Assembly (NCBI GenBank): GCA_965222215.1
Contig: OZ244931.1
Span: forward strand, 1,736,001 to 1,800,000
Direction: 5' to 3'
DNA length: 64,000 nt
Origin: JABJAG01 sp965222215
Lineage (GTDB): Bacteria; Pseudomonadota; Alphaproteobacteria; UBA6615
Numbering within the stretch: the first letter of the stretch is position 1; each line of letters starts with the position of its first letter. Both the position numbers and the translations under genes were made by a program. Shown here one piece after another: positions 1 through 8,302 of this stretch. Below the pieces are notes generated by a model. That model saw nothing but the letters and a program-made list of their open reading frames with translations, was not told the DNA's origin and did no database searches.

Positions 1-1021
1 ACGGATCCGGCCGTACCCTGATCAGCTGACGGCCCATATTGCGGCCTTCATACAGTCCGGTCAGCGCCGCCGGTGCGTTCTCCAGACCGTCCACGATATC
101 CTCCCGGTACCTGATTTTGCCGTCCGAGACCCATTTCGACAGGTCGGCATGGGCTTCGGCAAACCGGGGCGCGTAGTCGAACAACAGGAATCCCTGCATC
201 TTGATCCGGTTGACCAGGAGGTTGCGCTCAGGGCGCAGGCCGGTCGGCTGCGGGATCCAGGAGTCGGTTGCCGCGGTGCCGCAGATGGCGACGCGGCCGT
301 GCAGGTTCACCTGCCCGAGGACCATGTCGAGAATGTCGCCACCGACATTGTCGTAGTAGACGTCGACGCCGTCCGGGCAGGCGTCGCGGATCGCCGCATC
401 GAGGTCGTCGCTCGCCTTGTAGTCGATCGCGGCATCGAAGCCGAACTCATCCGTGCAGATCGCCGTCTTTTCGGGACCGCCGGCGATCCCGACGGTCCGG
501 CAACCCTTGATTTTCGCGATCTGGCCGACGGCGCTGCCGACCGCACCCGCTGCCGTCGATACCAGAACCGTTTCGCCCTCCTTGGGCTGGCCGATATCAA
601 GCAGCCCGAAATACGCTGTGAATCCGTTCACGCCGAGTACGCCGAGCGCTGTCGAAATTGGCGCGGCGGCGGGATCGACCTTGCGAAATGTGGGTTGATC
701 CGGATCCGCGACGGCGTATGCGGCCCATCCGGTATTCGCCGCCACGACATCGCCTTCCGCAACATCCGCGTGGTTGGATTCGACGACGACGCCGACGCTG
801 AACGAGCGCATGGTCGCGCCTGTTTCCACGCTGGCGTAGTTTCGCGCTGTGCCGATCCAGCCCTTCATCCCGGGGTCGGCCGAGACATAGACGTTGTTGA
901 TGAGCACCTCACCGTCGCCGGGTGACGGCGCGTCGTCTTCGACGACGTCGAAGAGGTCCGGTGAGGGAAGGCCGGTGGCGCGTTCTTTCAGAACGACGCG
1001 TGTGTTTTTGTGCTGAGGCAT
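1..1021 (-). CDS. NADP-dependent MDR-family oxidoreductase (partial at 3' end)
   Basis: Zinc-free medium-chain dehydrogenase/reductase of the leukotriene B4 dehydrogenase / CurA type, which reduces activated double bonds with NADPH. Reading from the ATG at 1021 there are 340 codons with no stop before the window edge. The family is about 335-345 residues, so only the last few residues are missing. The N-terminal GroES-like part carries the family signature around residues 46-58 (VSADPGMKGWI). The nucleotide-binding glycine motif AAGAVGS is at about 157-163, followed by the usual GxC..VGIAGG segment. It stands alone on the minus strand, divergent from the PqiA-like gene with about 130 bp between. 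The substrate cannot be told from sequence. Confidence 0.85.
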   Translation of the reverse strand, partial: MPQHKNTRVVLKERATGLPSPDLFDVVEDDAPSPGDGEVLINNVYVSADPGMKGWIGTARNYASVETGATMRSFSVGVVVESNHADVAEGDVVAANTGWAAYAVADPDQPTFRKVDPAAAPISTALGVLGVNGFTAYFGLLDIGQPKEGETVLVSTAAGAVGSAVGQIAKIKGCRTVGIAGGPEKTAICTDEFGFDAAIDYKASDDLDAAIRDACPDGVDVYYDNVGGDILDMVLGQVNLHGRVAICGTAATDSWIPQPTGLRPERNLLVNRIKMQGFLLFDYAPRFAEAHADLSKWVSDGKIRYREDIVDGLENAPAALTGLYEGRNMGRQLIRVRPDP

Positions 1022-1150
1022 TGGAATCTCCGACCGCGAATCTGTGAGGCGCCGCATTCGCGCCATGATGAGAGACGAGTATATTGGTGTGCGCCATGCG
1101 ACGGGGCAACCGCCCGGGCGGCACGGCAGGTGTCAGGGAGTGCGTGTCGA

Positions 1151-1651
1151 ATGAAGTCTTCCATGCCGGGACCGCTTGCGCGGCGCGCGACCGGAATCGA
1201 CCGTTCCCTGGGACTGGTTTTGCTGGCCTCGTTTGCGGGCCTGGTTGCGGGCCTGTTGCTGCCCGCCATCACGATCCGTTCGATGTTTATCGGGCGCGAT
1301 TTCTCGCTGCTGGAAAGCGTTTTTTCGTTTCTCCAGTCCGGCGACTGGTTTCTTTTCGTCCTGACGTTTCTGTTTTCGGTTCTGTTTCCCGTGGTCAAGG
1401 TGCTGACCGGGCTCGCGCTGTGGTTCGTCGTCGACGCGACGGGGACTTTCGCCCGTCCGGTACTCGGCTGGCTCGCCGCGATGTCCAAATGGTCGATGCT
1501 GGATGTGTTCATCATCGCGCTCGTCGTACTCGTGGCGGACGGGCGGCTGCTGTCCAGCGCGGATATTCAGATCGGCGCCATCGTGTTTTCCGTGGCGGTT
1601 CTGGTATCGACTTGGGCGACGCGCCGTCTGAGCGCGCTTGCGGGAAACTAG
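1151..1651 (+). CDS. Paraquat-inducible protein A (PqiA) family membrane protein
   Basis: A 166-residue inner-membrane protein with four hydrophobic segments (about 19-40, 66-93, 105-128, 139-155) and the family features LLLPAI..., SVLFPVVKVL and MSKWSMLDVFI. This is a single PqiA module; the E. coli protein has two. PqiA proteins work with MCE-domain proteins in lipid transport across the envelope, but no pqiB/MCE gene is in the window. The start at 1151 is preceded by a weak AGGGAG; ATG 1163 is an alternative. The stop overlaps the stop of the convergent lipoprotein gene within one CTAG. Confidence 0.75.
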   Translation: MKSSMPGPLARRATGIDRSLGLVLLASFAGLVAGLLLPAITIRSMFIGRDFSLLESVFSFLQSGDWFLFVLTFLFSVLFPVVKVLTGLALWFVVDATGTFARPVLGWLAAMSKWSMLDVFIIALVVLVADGRLLSSADIQIGAIVFSVAVLVSTWATRRLSALAGN

Positions 1652-2115
1652 CGCGCCGGCGGCGGGCCGCCCGCGGCGGGTACGCCACTCGACTGGCGCG
1701 GCGCCACAGTGACGGAAACCGTGCTTCCGCCAAGCGTGCGGTCCTCGATTTGCACCGTTGCGGCACGCTCGCCGCGCGTGAACGACAGCACGCTGACATC
1801 GGCCTGCACGCTCATGATGGGTTCCCAGCCGAAATTCGCCATCTCGCTCTGATAAAGCGCGAATGTTTTCGTCGCCGATTGCCCGACATCGAGAATGACC
1901 CGGCCGGTCCAGCGGTCGAGATCGCCGAGGATCAGCGAGCGTTCCACATCGAGCGTGGCGTTTTGCGGGATCGGGATGTCGGTGAGGAGGGCAAAGCTTT
2001 TTTGCACGCCGCCCGTTGCCGCGGACGACGTGGGCTGGAGCTTGGTCCCCTGGCTGCACCCCGCCAGAGCGATGGCGGCGGCGGCGGCGAATCCGAGTAT
2101 CGAGCGTGATCCCAT
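1648..2115 (-). CDS. Putative lipoprotein of unknown function
   Basis: A 155-residue protein from the ATG at 2115. The reading frame extends upstream to 2181, but the start at 2115 puts a short basic N-terminus (MGSRS), an alanine-rich hydrophobic core and a lipobox LAGC at residues 16-19 in the right order for signal peptidase II. The mature part holds short alternating hydrophobic segments, including LILGDLDRWTGRVIL and WEPIMSVQADVSVLSF, that look like a small alpha/beta domain, then a Pro/Gly-rich tail. I do not recognise the family. It converges on the PqiA-like gene with a 4-bp overlap of stops. Confidence 0.6.
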   Translation of the reverse strand: MGSRSILGFAAAAAIALAGCSQGTKLQPTSSAATGGVQKSFALLTDIPIPQNATLDVERSLILGDLDRWTGRVILDVGQSATKTFALYQSEMANFGWEPIMSVQADVSVLSFTRGERAATVQIEDRTLGGSTVSVTVAPRQSSGVPAAGGPPPAR

Positions 2116-2239
2116 ACATCCGCGTATCAAGCGGTATTGAGTCGCGGCAATTTCGCGATGACGAGGCATCGGAGACCACATGACACTGTCGGCCGGGATG
2201 TCCTAGACTTTCGTGTCAGGAACCGGATGAGGGGACCCC

Positions 2240-2647
2240 ATGCGATATCAAGATCCCAAGGCGCTGCCGCGATACCGGGCGCCCGGGCCGGAGCGGCTGG
2301 CGCGGCTTTCGGAATTCCTGGACTCTGTCCCCAACGGGAAGCTGACATTCACGCGCTGGTACGGGCACGGGAAGGGATGTGCCGTGGGTCTCGCCGCGCA
2401 TGAATGCGTTTGGATGCAGGCACAAGGCCTTCGGCTGGAGACCGGACCGGGGAGCCGGATGAGCCATCCGGCGTATGCGGGTTTGACGGACTGGCCGGCG
2501 GTGGCGGCTTTCTTCGATATCTCGCTGGAGACCGCCCTCGATCTGTTTTCGGTGCGCGGCTACGGCGGCGATCTTCGCCCCGAACCGCGCGAGATTGCGG
2601 GACGTATTCGCGCGCGTCTCGCCTCCGGCCAAACCGTCGCGGTCTAG
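2240..2647 (+). CDS. Hypothetical protein, 135 aa
   Basis: A soluble protein rich in Arg, Ala and Gly with no signal peptide, membrane segment or motif that I recognise. Regions such as LTFTRWYGHGKGCAVGLAAHE and LTDWPAVAAFFDISLETALDLFS have the composition of a folded small domain. The region around 80-106 resembles the look of a helix-rich segment. The ATG at 2240 follows GAGGGGACCCC, a reasonable ribosome-binding site. Its downstream neighbour, the AhpD-like gene, is convergent. Coding is likely from codon bias and the start context; the function is unknown. Confidence 0.6.
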   Translation: MRYQDPKALPRYRAPGPERLARLSEFLDSVPNGKLTFTRWYGHGKGCAVGLAAHECVWMQAQGLRLETGPGSRMSHPAYAGLTDWPAVAAFFDISLETALDLFSVRGYGGDLRPEPREIAGRIRARLASGQTVAV

Positions 2648-2656
2648 TCCGGAGAT

Positions 2657-2998
2657 CTATTCCGCGAACGTATCGTAGGCCGCGAGCGCGTCCGCGCCAT
2701 ACACCGTTGCCGGACCGCCGCCCATTTCGATGGCGACCGCGATGGCGTCGGCAACCTCCTCGCGCGTGGCGCCGTGCCCGGCCGCCTGCTTGGCGTGATA
2801 CACGACGCATCCCTCGCAGCGCTGCACGACCGCAATGGCCAATGCCATCAGTTCCGTTATCTTGATGTCCAGCGCCTGGGGCGACTGGGCGGCCTGGGTG
2901 ACCGCACGATGGCCCCGCATCGAATCCGGGGCGGCGCGGAAGAGTTCGGCCGCCCGTTTGTCTTGCGCGTCCGAGATCGCCTGATAGTCCTTGGCCAT
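2657..2998 (-). CDS. AhpD-like / carboxymuconolactone decarboxylase family protein
   Basis: A 113-residue all-helical protein of the AhpD/CMD fold. The redox motif C61-x-x-C64 followed by H68 (CEGCVVYH) is intact, and that arrangement supports thiol peroxidase or disulfide reductase activity rather than decarboxylation. The reading frame continues upstream to 3229. The ATG at 2998 is preferred because GAGGAAA sits at the right distance and the family begins here. The upstream extension would be low-complexity and would overlap the divergent transporter gene. It is monocistronic, convergent with the hypothetical gene to its left. Confidence 0.8.
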   Translation of the reverse strand: MAKDYQAISDAQDKRAAELFRAAPDSMRGHRAVTQAAQSPQALDIKITELMALAIAVVQRCEGCVVYHAKQAAGHGATREEVADAIAVAIEMGGGPATVYGADALAAYDTFAE

Positions 2999-3067
2999 GT
3001 CCGTTTCCTCGTCGGTTGTTCGGACGGCCATTTTGTGGCCTAGCTCTGTTTGAGGGAACCGGCCGCC

Positions 3068-3973
3068 ATGACTTCCGAAAACTCGCGTCCCGCCGATGCG
3101 CCGTATCGCGGCATTCTGATGATGTGCCTCGCGGTCGCGTTCTTTGCCAGCATGAATGCGTTCGTCAAGGAACTGCGCGTTCAGGAGATGCCGGTCGTCG
3201 AGATCATCTGGGGGCGCTACTTCTTCCATACGATCCTGGTTCTGTTGGTGTTTCCCAGACGTATTCCCACCCTTCTATCCGGGTCGGACAAGCCGCTGCA
3301 GATTGTCCGCTCGATACTTGTGCTGCTTGCAACCGGATGCATGTTCACCGCCGTCGGGTTCATGCCGCTGGCCGACGCCATCGCGATCACGTTTATCTCA
3401 CCACTGCTGATCACGGCGTTGTCGGTGCCGTTCCTGGGCGAACGGGTCGGGGTGCGCCGATGGATTGCGGTCGCGGTCGGCTTCGCGGGGATGCTGATCA
3501 TTCTCCGGCCGGGCGGCGGGCTGTTCCAGCCCGTTGCGCTACTGCCCATCGGGGTGACGGTTTTCTATGCGGCGTATCAGATCATCACCCGGCTGATCAG
3601 CCATCGCACCGATCCGATCAACTCCGTGTTCTATACAGCGATCGTCGGCGGGGTCGTGATGTCCGCGATCGTGCCGTTCTTCTGGCAGACACCGACACCG
3701 GCGCAGTGGGGGATGCTCCTGGCGGCGGGCGTGCTGGGCGGCCTCGGACACTGGGCGATTATCATCGCCTATCAGCGTGCGGAGGCGCCACTGGTTGCAC
3801 CGTTCGCCTACACCGAGCTGGTCTGGGCGACGCTGCTGGGCCTGGCCGTCTTCGGCGATTTTCCGGACACATGGACGTTTGCCGGGGCGGCCGTGATCGC
3901 GGCGAGCGGGATCTATATTGTCCGGCGCGAGCAAGCCCGGCGCGAACCGTCGCGGCGCGTTTCAGGCCGCTAG
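3068..3973 (+). CDS. EamA/DMT-family transporter
   Basis: A 301-residue integral membrane protein with about ten hydrophobic helices arranged as two EamA repeats. The sequence FFASMNAFVKEL in the first helix and WGRYFFHTIL in the second fit drug/metabolite exporters of the RarD/YedA-like class common in alphaproteobacteria. PLLITALSVPFLGERVG (about 113-129) is the typical end of the first repeat. The ATG at 3068 follows GAGGG; an in-frame TTG at 3050 is less likely. It probably exports a metabolite or amino acid, but the substrate is unknown. It converges on the PAS_5 gene with a CTAG stop overlap. Confidence 0.85.
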   Translation: MTSENSRPADAPYRGILMMCLAVAFFASMNAFVKELRVQEMPVVEIIWGRYFFHTILVLLVFPRRIPTLLSGSDKPLQIVRSILVLLATGCMFTAVGFMPLADAIAITFISPLLITALSVPFLGERVGVRRWIAVAVGFAGMLIILRPGGGLFQPVALLPIGVTVFYAAYQIITRLISHRTDPINSVFYTAIVGGVVMSAIVPFFWQTPTPAQWGMLLAAGVLGGLGHWAIIIAYQRAEAPLVAPFAYTELVWATLLGLAVFGDFPDTWTFAGAAVIAASGIYIVRREQARREPSRRVSGR

Positions 3974-4464
3974 CCGCGCGGAAAGTGCTCGACGAAGACC
4001 AGCAGTTTGTCGGGATTCTCGCCGTCGGTTGCGAGCGGGAGGACAATGTCTTCCGCCCGGACGTACTGCGAGTGCGGACCGACGTAAGGGGTCTGGCTGC
4101 GCACAGCGTTCCCCGAACTCGCCACTTCGACACAGTTGTTGAAGATGCGGCTCGGCGGCGCCATGTGGCCGATTTCACTGAACCACGTCCCGGTCCAGTC
4201 CCTTTCCAGGTGATAGACCACGTTGGTGCCGATCAGGCGGAAGCGAAAATTCCACGGGTCGCGCGCGACATCCAGAAGGATGATCTGCGGGAGCAGGTCG
4301 GGGATATCCAGCGGTTCGATATCCTGCCGGCTGGGCAGGCGCCCGTCTCGAATTTTCGATTGCCAGTATTCGAGGCCCAGGTCGAGCACACGTCCGCGCA
4401 CGCGGGCGGATACGTCCGAGCGCAGTGAACTGCGCGAGCGCATTGCCCCGGGCGATTCAGACAT
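3970..4464 (-). CDS. PAS_5 family protein
   Basis: A 164-residue single-domain protein of the PAS_5 type, a stand-alone PAS-like sensor module common in alphaproteobacteria. It begins with a basic Ser/Arg-rich leader, then LGLEYWQSKIRDGRLPSRQD and IPDLLPQIILLDV, which are the recognisable family segments. The core then runs through FRFRLIGTNVVYH to the last strand VLPLATDGENPDKLLVFVEHF. No output domain is attached, so any signalling would be through a partner. There is about 190 bp between its start and the tRNA-Asn gene. Confidence 0.7.
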   Translation of the reverse strand: MSESPGAMRSRSSLRSDVSARVRGRVLDLGLEYWQSKIRDGRLPSRQDIEPLDIPDLLPQIILLDVARDPWNFRFRLIGTNVVYHLERDWTGTWFSEIGHMAPPSRIFNNCVEVASSGNAVRSQTPYVGPHSQYVRAEDIVLPLATDGENPDKLLVFVEHFPRG

Positions 4465-4612
4465 GTGGTTTCCCCCGAAATGAGGTTCCGCCTGTGTCCG
4501 ACGAGAACCAACTGCACGCTACCGTACCACACGGGCCACGAACGGATATTGCTTTTTGTGCATACATGCCGTGCCGCGGGAAGGGCCGGTGCCCCAGGCA
4601 TTGGAGGCATGC

Positions 4613-4646
4613 AAAAGGGGCCGGCACATGCGTGCGGGCCCCTTTT
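4613..4646 (-). terminator. Intrinsic terminator after tRNA-Asn
   Basis: Arms 4613-4622 and 4637-4646 form a perfect 10-bp inverted repeat (AAAAGGGGCC / GGCCCCTTTT) with a 14-nt loop. On the minus strand the transcript ends in a U tract. It lies 8 bp beyond the 3' end of the minus-strand tRNA-Asn gene, where a tRNA terminator is expected. Confidence 0.8.
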
Positions 4647-4654
4647 GGAAATTC

Positions 4655-4730
4655 TGGCTCCGGCGGCAGGACTCGAACCTGCGACCCAGCGATTAACAGT
4701 CGCTTGCTCTACCAACTGAGCTACGCCGGA
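4655..4730 (-). tRNA. tRNA-Asn (GTT)
   Basis: A 76-nt cloverleaf on the minus strand. The acceptor TCCGGCG pairs with CGCCGGA over 7 bp; the discriminator is G and CCA is encoded. The D arm contains AGCTCAGTTGGTAGAGC. The anticodon stem AGCGA/TCGCT encloses the loop CTGTTAA, giving anticodon GTT. The T arm is CGCAGGTTCGAGTCCTGCG. A strong hairpin terminator follows. Confidence 0.97.
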
Positions 4731-4791
4731 TTGGTAAGCGCGCGGTTATATCAAAGACCGGCGAATTCGCAACAGGGGGAATGCAATACCT

Positions 4792-5577
4792 TCAGCCCCC
4801 ATATCCATGAACCCGGTCCGCGATGGCGGCCGAACCGGCGATTAGCACGCTCATATCCTGCCCCGCGAGTACGAAACGCACGCCCATGCCGATGTATTTT
4901 TCCTGCAGCTCCGGCACGGGGACCCCGCCCATGCCCATCCACTTGTCGTGCTTTCGGCAGGCCGCCGCGACCGTCTCGTAGTTCGCGGCGATGCGTGCAT
5001 CGCCGACCTCGCCGGGAATTCCGGATGCCGCCGCGAGGTCATTGGTGCCGATCATGACGACGTCGACGCCATCGACCGCGGCGATTTCATCGGCCCGCGA
5101 GATCGCGCCCGGTGTTTCCAGCATCACGACGACCAGCATGGCGTCGTTCATGGCGCGCGCGACGTCCCCGATCGGCGCGGTGCCGAAGCCCACCTGCGGC
5201 AACCCGCCGACGACGCTTCGGCGTCCCTCCGGCGGATAGTGAAGCCGGTCCACGATCTCGCGCGCTTCGTCCGCGCTCTCGCAGGACGGCATCACGATCC
5301 CGAGCGCACCGCCGTCGAGCGCGCGCGTGGCCATCGCGATTTCCCCTTTCGGCACGCGGACGAGCGGGGCAATGCCGGCGCTGAGCGCGGCCACGGAAAT
5401 CTGCGCGGTCTGGTCGAGGGTGAGCGGCCCGTGTTCGAGGTCGATGAATAACCAGTCCATCCCGGCCGTGTGCATCATTGAGGCGATGTCCGCCGTGCGG
5501 GCGAGCCTGATCCCCATGCCGACGGAAATTTCGCCGGCTTCGAGGCGCTGTCGTGCGCGGTTGGTGATGGTGACCAT
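4792..5577 (-). CDS. HpcH/HpaI aldolase / citrate lyase family protein
   Basis: A 261-residue (beta/alpha)8-barrel class II pyruvate aldolase. Family motifs are visible: FIDLEHGPLT at about 44-53, PLVRVP at about 91-96 containing the conserved Arg, and GIVMPSCESADEA. ETPGAI at about 153-158 carries the metal-binding Glu. VDVVMIGTNDLAAA near 172-185 carries the metal-binding Asp. Enzymes of this fold cleave 4-hydroxy-2-oxo acids to pyruvate and an aldehyde. It is the last gene of a minus-strand run after a cyclase-family and a VOC gene (24 and 20 bp gaps). This suggests it ends a degradation pathway, but the substrate is not evident. Confidence 0.85.
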   Translation of the reverse strand: MVTITNRARQRLEAGEISVGMGIRLARTADIASMMHTAGMDWLFIDLEHGPLTLDQTAQISVAALSAGIAPLVRVPKGEIAMATRALDGGALGIVMPSCESADEAREIVDRLHYPPEGRRSVVGGLPQVGFGTAPIGDVARAMNDAMLVVVMLETPGAISRADEIAAVDGVDVVMIGTNDLAAASGIPGEVGDARIAANYETVAAACRKHDKWMGMGGVPVPELQEKYIGMGVRFVLAGQDMSVLIAGSAAIADRVHGYGG

Positions 5578-5601
5578 GATGTTTTCCCTCTGGCTCTGTT
5601 C

Positions 5602-6471
5602 TCAGCCGGCCTGAAGCGCGTCGGCGCCGCGTTTATAATTCATGATCCACTGACCCGGATTGCGGTTGACCAGCGGGCGCGCATACAGCGGATGCTTGAG
5701 GCTTCGAACCTCGTGTTCCAGTTCGAAAAGGAGTTCGCCCGACTTTGGGTCCACGATGTTCTGGAACCTGTACTGGTGTGTGCCGTCTTCGGCGGTAATC
5801 AAATCCCGCTGTTGCAGCTTCCCGTGGGGGCCGGTGAAGTCCGAGATATAGATCTGGATGTGATGCCCGTCGAATTCGGGCGTCATGTGCTTGCGTTCTC
5901 GGAAATAGAGGTGCTGTCCAGGGCCCGTCGTAACCTGCGCCGCTGGGGCGCCGTCGAACGTCGTCAGGTGCGCGGACGCTCCCAGAATCTCCGCATAAAA
6001 TTCGCAGATGCCCATGGCGGCACCCGGCTGCACGTCGAGCGCGACATAGGGCATGCCGACGGTCATCGGCGCGAAGCGGGGGCCCGGGGGGTGGCAGCGG
6101 ATGCGGTTGCCCCAGGGGCAGGTCACGTCGATCCACGAGGCCCGTTGGGTGAAGTCGAACTGCGTGTCTTCCAGCAGCGGCCGGGCCGCATCGAGACGGG
6201 CCGGCAGATCGTCGTACCACGGCAAAACGAGACCGGTGTAACCCCGCAGCACATGGGTGCCGCGCGTGGGCAGATGAAACTGATGGTCGCCGACGTTGAC
6301 CCACATGTTGTCGACGCCGGTCATCATATAGGGGTCACGCGTCAGGCCGAGCGCCGAGATGTAGAACGATGTCGCGAGAAGCTGATCGGGCACGCAGACG
6401 TTCACATGCTCCAGGTGCACGATGTTGCCGATATCCTCGCCGGAACGGTCGAGTTTCGTTTTCGATCCCAT
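5602..6471 (-). CDS. VOC (glyoxalase/dioxygenase superfamily) protein with two modules
   Basis: A 289-residue protein with two vicinal-oxygen-chelate halves. The first begins at LEHVNVCVPDQLLATSFYISALGL (about 17-40) and the second at about 150 with MPYVALDVQPGAAMGICEFYAEILG. The segment DGHHIQIYISDF in the second module supplies a candidate metal-binding His, and LLFELEHEVRS near the end a Glu, as in extradiol dioxygenase-like VOC enzymes. The ATG at 6471 fits the family start; the longer frame to 6612 overlaps the upstream cyclase gene. It is the middle gene of the cyclase-VOC-aldolase run and could act on a ring-opening or isomerisation step. Confidence 0.8.
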   Translation of the reverse strand: MGSKTKLDRSGEDIGNIVHLEHVNVCVPDQLLATSFYISALGLTRDPYMMTGVDNMWVNVGDHQFHLPTRGTHVLRGYTGLVLPWYDDLPARLDAARPLLEDTQFDFTQRASWIDVTCPWGNRIRCHPPGPRFAPMTVGMPYVALDVQPGAAMGICEFYAEILGASAHLTTFDGAPAAQVTTGPGQHLYFRERKHMTPEFDGHHIQIYISDFTGPHGKLQQRDLITAEDGTHQYRFQNIVDPKSGELLFELEHEVRSLKHPLYARPLVNRNPGQWIMNYKRGADALQAG

Positions 6472-6491
6472 GACGTGACCCCGAGCCCGGC

Positions 6492-7184
6492 TCAGTCGTC
6501 GAAAATAGCGACAGCGCGGATCGGGCTTGCCGTGCCGCCCTTGATTTTCAGCGGGAAGCCGGCGAACCGGAACCGGCCCTTGCCGACAAGCCGGTCGAGG
6601 TTCATCAGGCATTCGATATGCGTGATGCCGCGTTCGGCACAGGCGAGGTGCGCGAGATAGTTGGGCTCGCCCTCGGGCGCGGGGCTGACGGCTTCGACGC
6701 CAAACATCCCGATGCCCTTGTCCGCCAGCCAGTGAACGGCGGGGACGGACAAGCCCGGAAACTCGTGAACATAGTCCGGGCTTCCGTAGAGCCGGTTGTG
6801 GATTCCCATGTGGATCATCACCGTGTCGCCCGGCTTGATCTCCTCGCCGGACGCATCCAGAGCGGCCTCCATTTCCTCGACGGTGGCTTCATGCCGGTTC
6901 GGCAGTTCCCCGAAGTCGAGGCAGATGGCTTCGGTATAGAAATTCTCCAGTGGTACTTCGTCGATCGACGGCGCGTCGGGGCGGGGATCGAAATGCACCG
7001 GCGCATCGACATGCGTGCACGAATGGTCGCTGAGCGAGATCGAAAGAGATTTCGACGTGAACTCCGTATCGCCGGCGCGCTTGATCTCGGAATGGTCGTT
7101 CCAGACCGTGACCACGACAGGCGGGTGCGAAGGGTGCGCGGGCGCCCGGTGATGAATTTCGCGGCTGAGATCGATAATTTCCAT
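6492..7184 (-). CDS. Cyclase family protein (kynurenine formamidase-like metal hydrolase)
   Basis: A 230-residue protein of the cyclase/formamidase family. It begins MEIIDLSREIHHRAPAHPSH, as this family does, and contains the metal-site motif HSCTHVDAPVHFDP at about 54-67. That motif corresponds to HxGTHxDxPxHF with Ser-Cys in place of x-Gly. A second conserved region is DTVMIHMGIHNRLYGS. The ATG at 7184 has GGGAGGA seven to eight bases upstream, so the longer frame to 7418, which would read through the tRNA-Cys gene, is rejected. It is first in the three-gene run and would hydrolyse a cyclic or N-formyl intermediate. Confidence 0.85.
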   Translation of the reverse strand: MEIIDLSREIHHRAPAHPSHPPVVVTVWNDHSEIKRAGDTEFTSKSLSISLSDHSCTHVDAPVHFDPRPDAPSIDEVPLENFYTEAICLDFGELPNRHEATVEEMEAALDASGEEIKPGDTVMIHMGIHNRLYGSPDYVHEFPGLSVPAVHWLADKGIGMFGVEAVSPAPEGEPNYLAHLACAERGITHIECLMNLDRLVGKGRFRFAGFPLKIKGGTASPIRAVAIFDD

Positions 7185-7310
7185 AATTGCCCGTCCTCCC
7201 GGCAAACGATGACCCATGTCTGCCGCATTTCTATCACGAAACGGCGAGGGGCTCTTCAAGCCGTGCGCGCGCGCGCGGCCGTCGGCAGGGTCGGGATTTT
7301 GAAGCGAGTT

Positions 7311-7384
7311 TGGAGGCCCGGGCCGGAATCGAACCGACGTACAAGGATTTGCAGTCCTCTGCATAGCCACTCTGCCACCGGGCC
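7311..7384 (-). tRNA. tRNA-Cys (GCA)
   Basis: A 74-nt cloverleaf on the minus strand. The acceptor GGCCCGG/CCGGGCC pairs over 7 bp; the discriminator is T and CCA is encoded. The anticodon loop CTGCAAA within GAGGA...TCCTT gives anticodon GCA. The T arm is CGTCGGTTCGATTCCGGCC-like. It lies between the cyclase operon and the pcm-like gene. Confidence 0.96.
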
Positions 7385-7537
7385 GCACAATCGCGGCGAC
7401 GCGATGCGGGCGGTTCATATCCCAAAATTCGTTGCGGATTGGAAGCCCCCCGTGACGGGCCGGATGGAATTGTCATATTCGCGGACGCTGCCTATAAGGA
7501 CGCGATACCGAATGTATTCCGCTGGGACATGAGACCG

Positions 7538-8200
7538 ATGAGCGAATTCGAAACGGCGCGCCAGAATATGGTCGACTGTCAGCTTCGGCCCACTCGCGTG
7601 ACAGACCCCCGCATTACCGACTGCATGAGCGTGCTTCCGCGCGAAATGTTCGTGAGTAAATCCCTGCAGGGCATCGCCTATGTCGACGAGGATATCGAGG
7701 TGGCCGAAGACCGGTTTCTGATGGAGCCGGTCGTGCTCGCCCGCCTGGTACAGGCGCTGGAACTGACCACCGATGACTCGGTGTTGGTCATCGGCGCCGG
7801 GACGGGCTACGACGCGGCGCTGATCGGCCGGCTGGCCGGCCCGGTCGTCGCCGTTGAGAGCGATGCAGCGCTCGCCGAACAGGCATCGATGGTCATCAAT
7901 CACCTGGGTATCGACAATGTCGCGGTCGTCGAGGGCGCATTGACCGACGGCTATGCCGAACAAGCGCCTTACGACGTGATTTTCTTTGGCGGCGCGATTG
8001 AGGAAATTCCGGCCGTGATCGCGGCCCAGCTCGCACCGGACGGGCGGCTGGGTGCGGTCGTGGGCGGTCGAGAGAACGGTGTGCTCGGTCGGGCATGCCT
8101 TTTCACCCGCGCAAACGATGATTTGTCTCCGCGCGCCTTGTTCGATGCGGGAACCCGTCCGTTGCCGGGCTTCGGGAAGGCGCCGGCGTTCGTATTCTAG
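7538..8200 (+). CDS. Protein-L-isoaspartate O-methyltransferase-like protein
   Basis: A 220-residue class I methyltransferase of the PCMT family. It starts MSEFETARQNMVDCQLRP, the pattern of alphaproteobacterial Pcm paralogues found upstream of tolC. SAM motif I is VLVIGAGTGYDAALIG at about 87-102. The segment that is GxGQTxSQP in true Pcm is here EVAEDRFLMEP, so the isoaspartyl-peptide pocket is altered and the substrate is doubtful. ATG 7529 is an alternative start nine bases upstream. It is followed by tolC after 102 bp and is probably part of that conserved neighbourhood. Confidence 0.8.
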   Translation: MSEFETARQNMVDCQLRPTRVTDPRITDCMSVLPREMFVSKSLQGIAYVDEDIEVAEDRFLMEPVVLARLVQALELTTDDSVLVIGAGTGYDAALIGRLAGPVVAVESDAALAEQASMVINHLGIDNVAVVEGALTDGYAEQAPYDVIFFGGAIEEIPAVIAAQLAPDGRLGAVVGGRENGVLGRACLFTRANDDLSPRALFDAGTRPLPGFGKAPAFVF

Positions 8201-8302
8201 GTTTGCAATTCCGGCGAACCTCGGGCAGGTTGCGCTTCAATCGCTGGCACCGGAATCTGTAAGCGTGTCAGTATCTTAATAGATAGTTTCGAGACGGCTT
8301 CG

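Noticed and set aside
3016..4428. 470-codon plus-strand frame over the DMT transporter and PAS_5 genes
   Set aside because: It is in another frame of two genes with clear families and spans a convergent junction.
4600..7400. tRNA genes as integration sites of a genomic island
   Set aside because: No integrase gene and no repeated tRNA 3' end was seen between or beside the two tRNAs.
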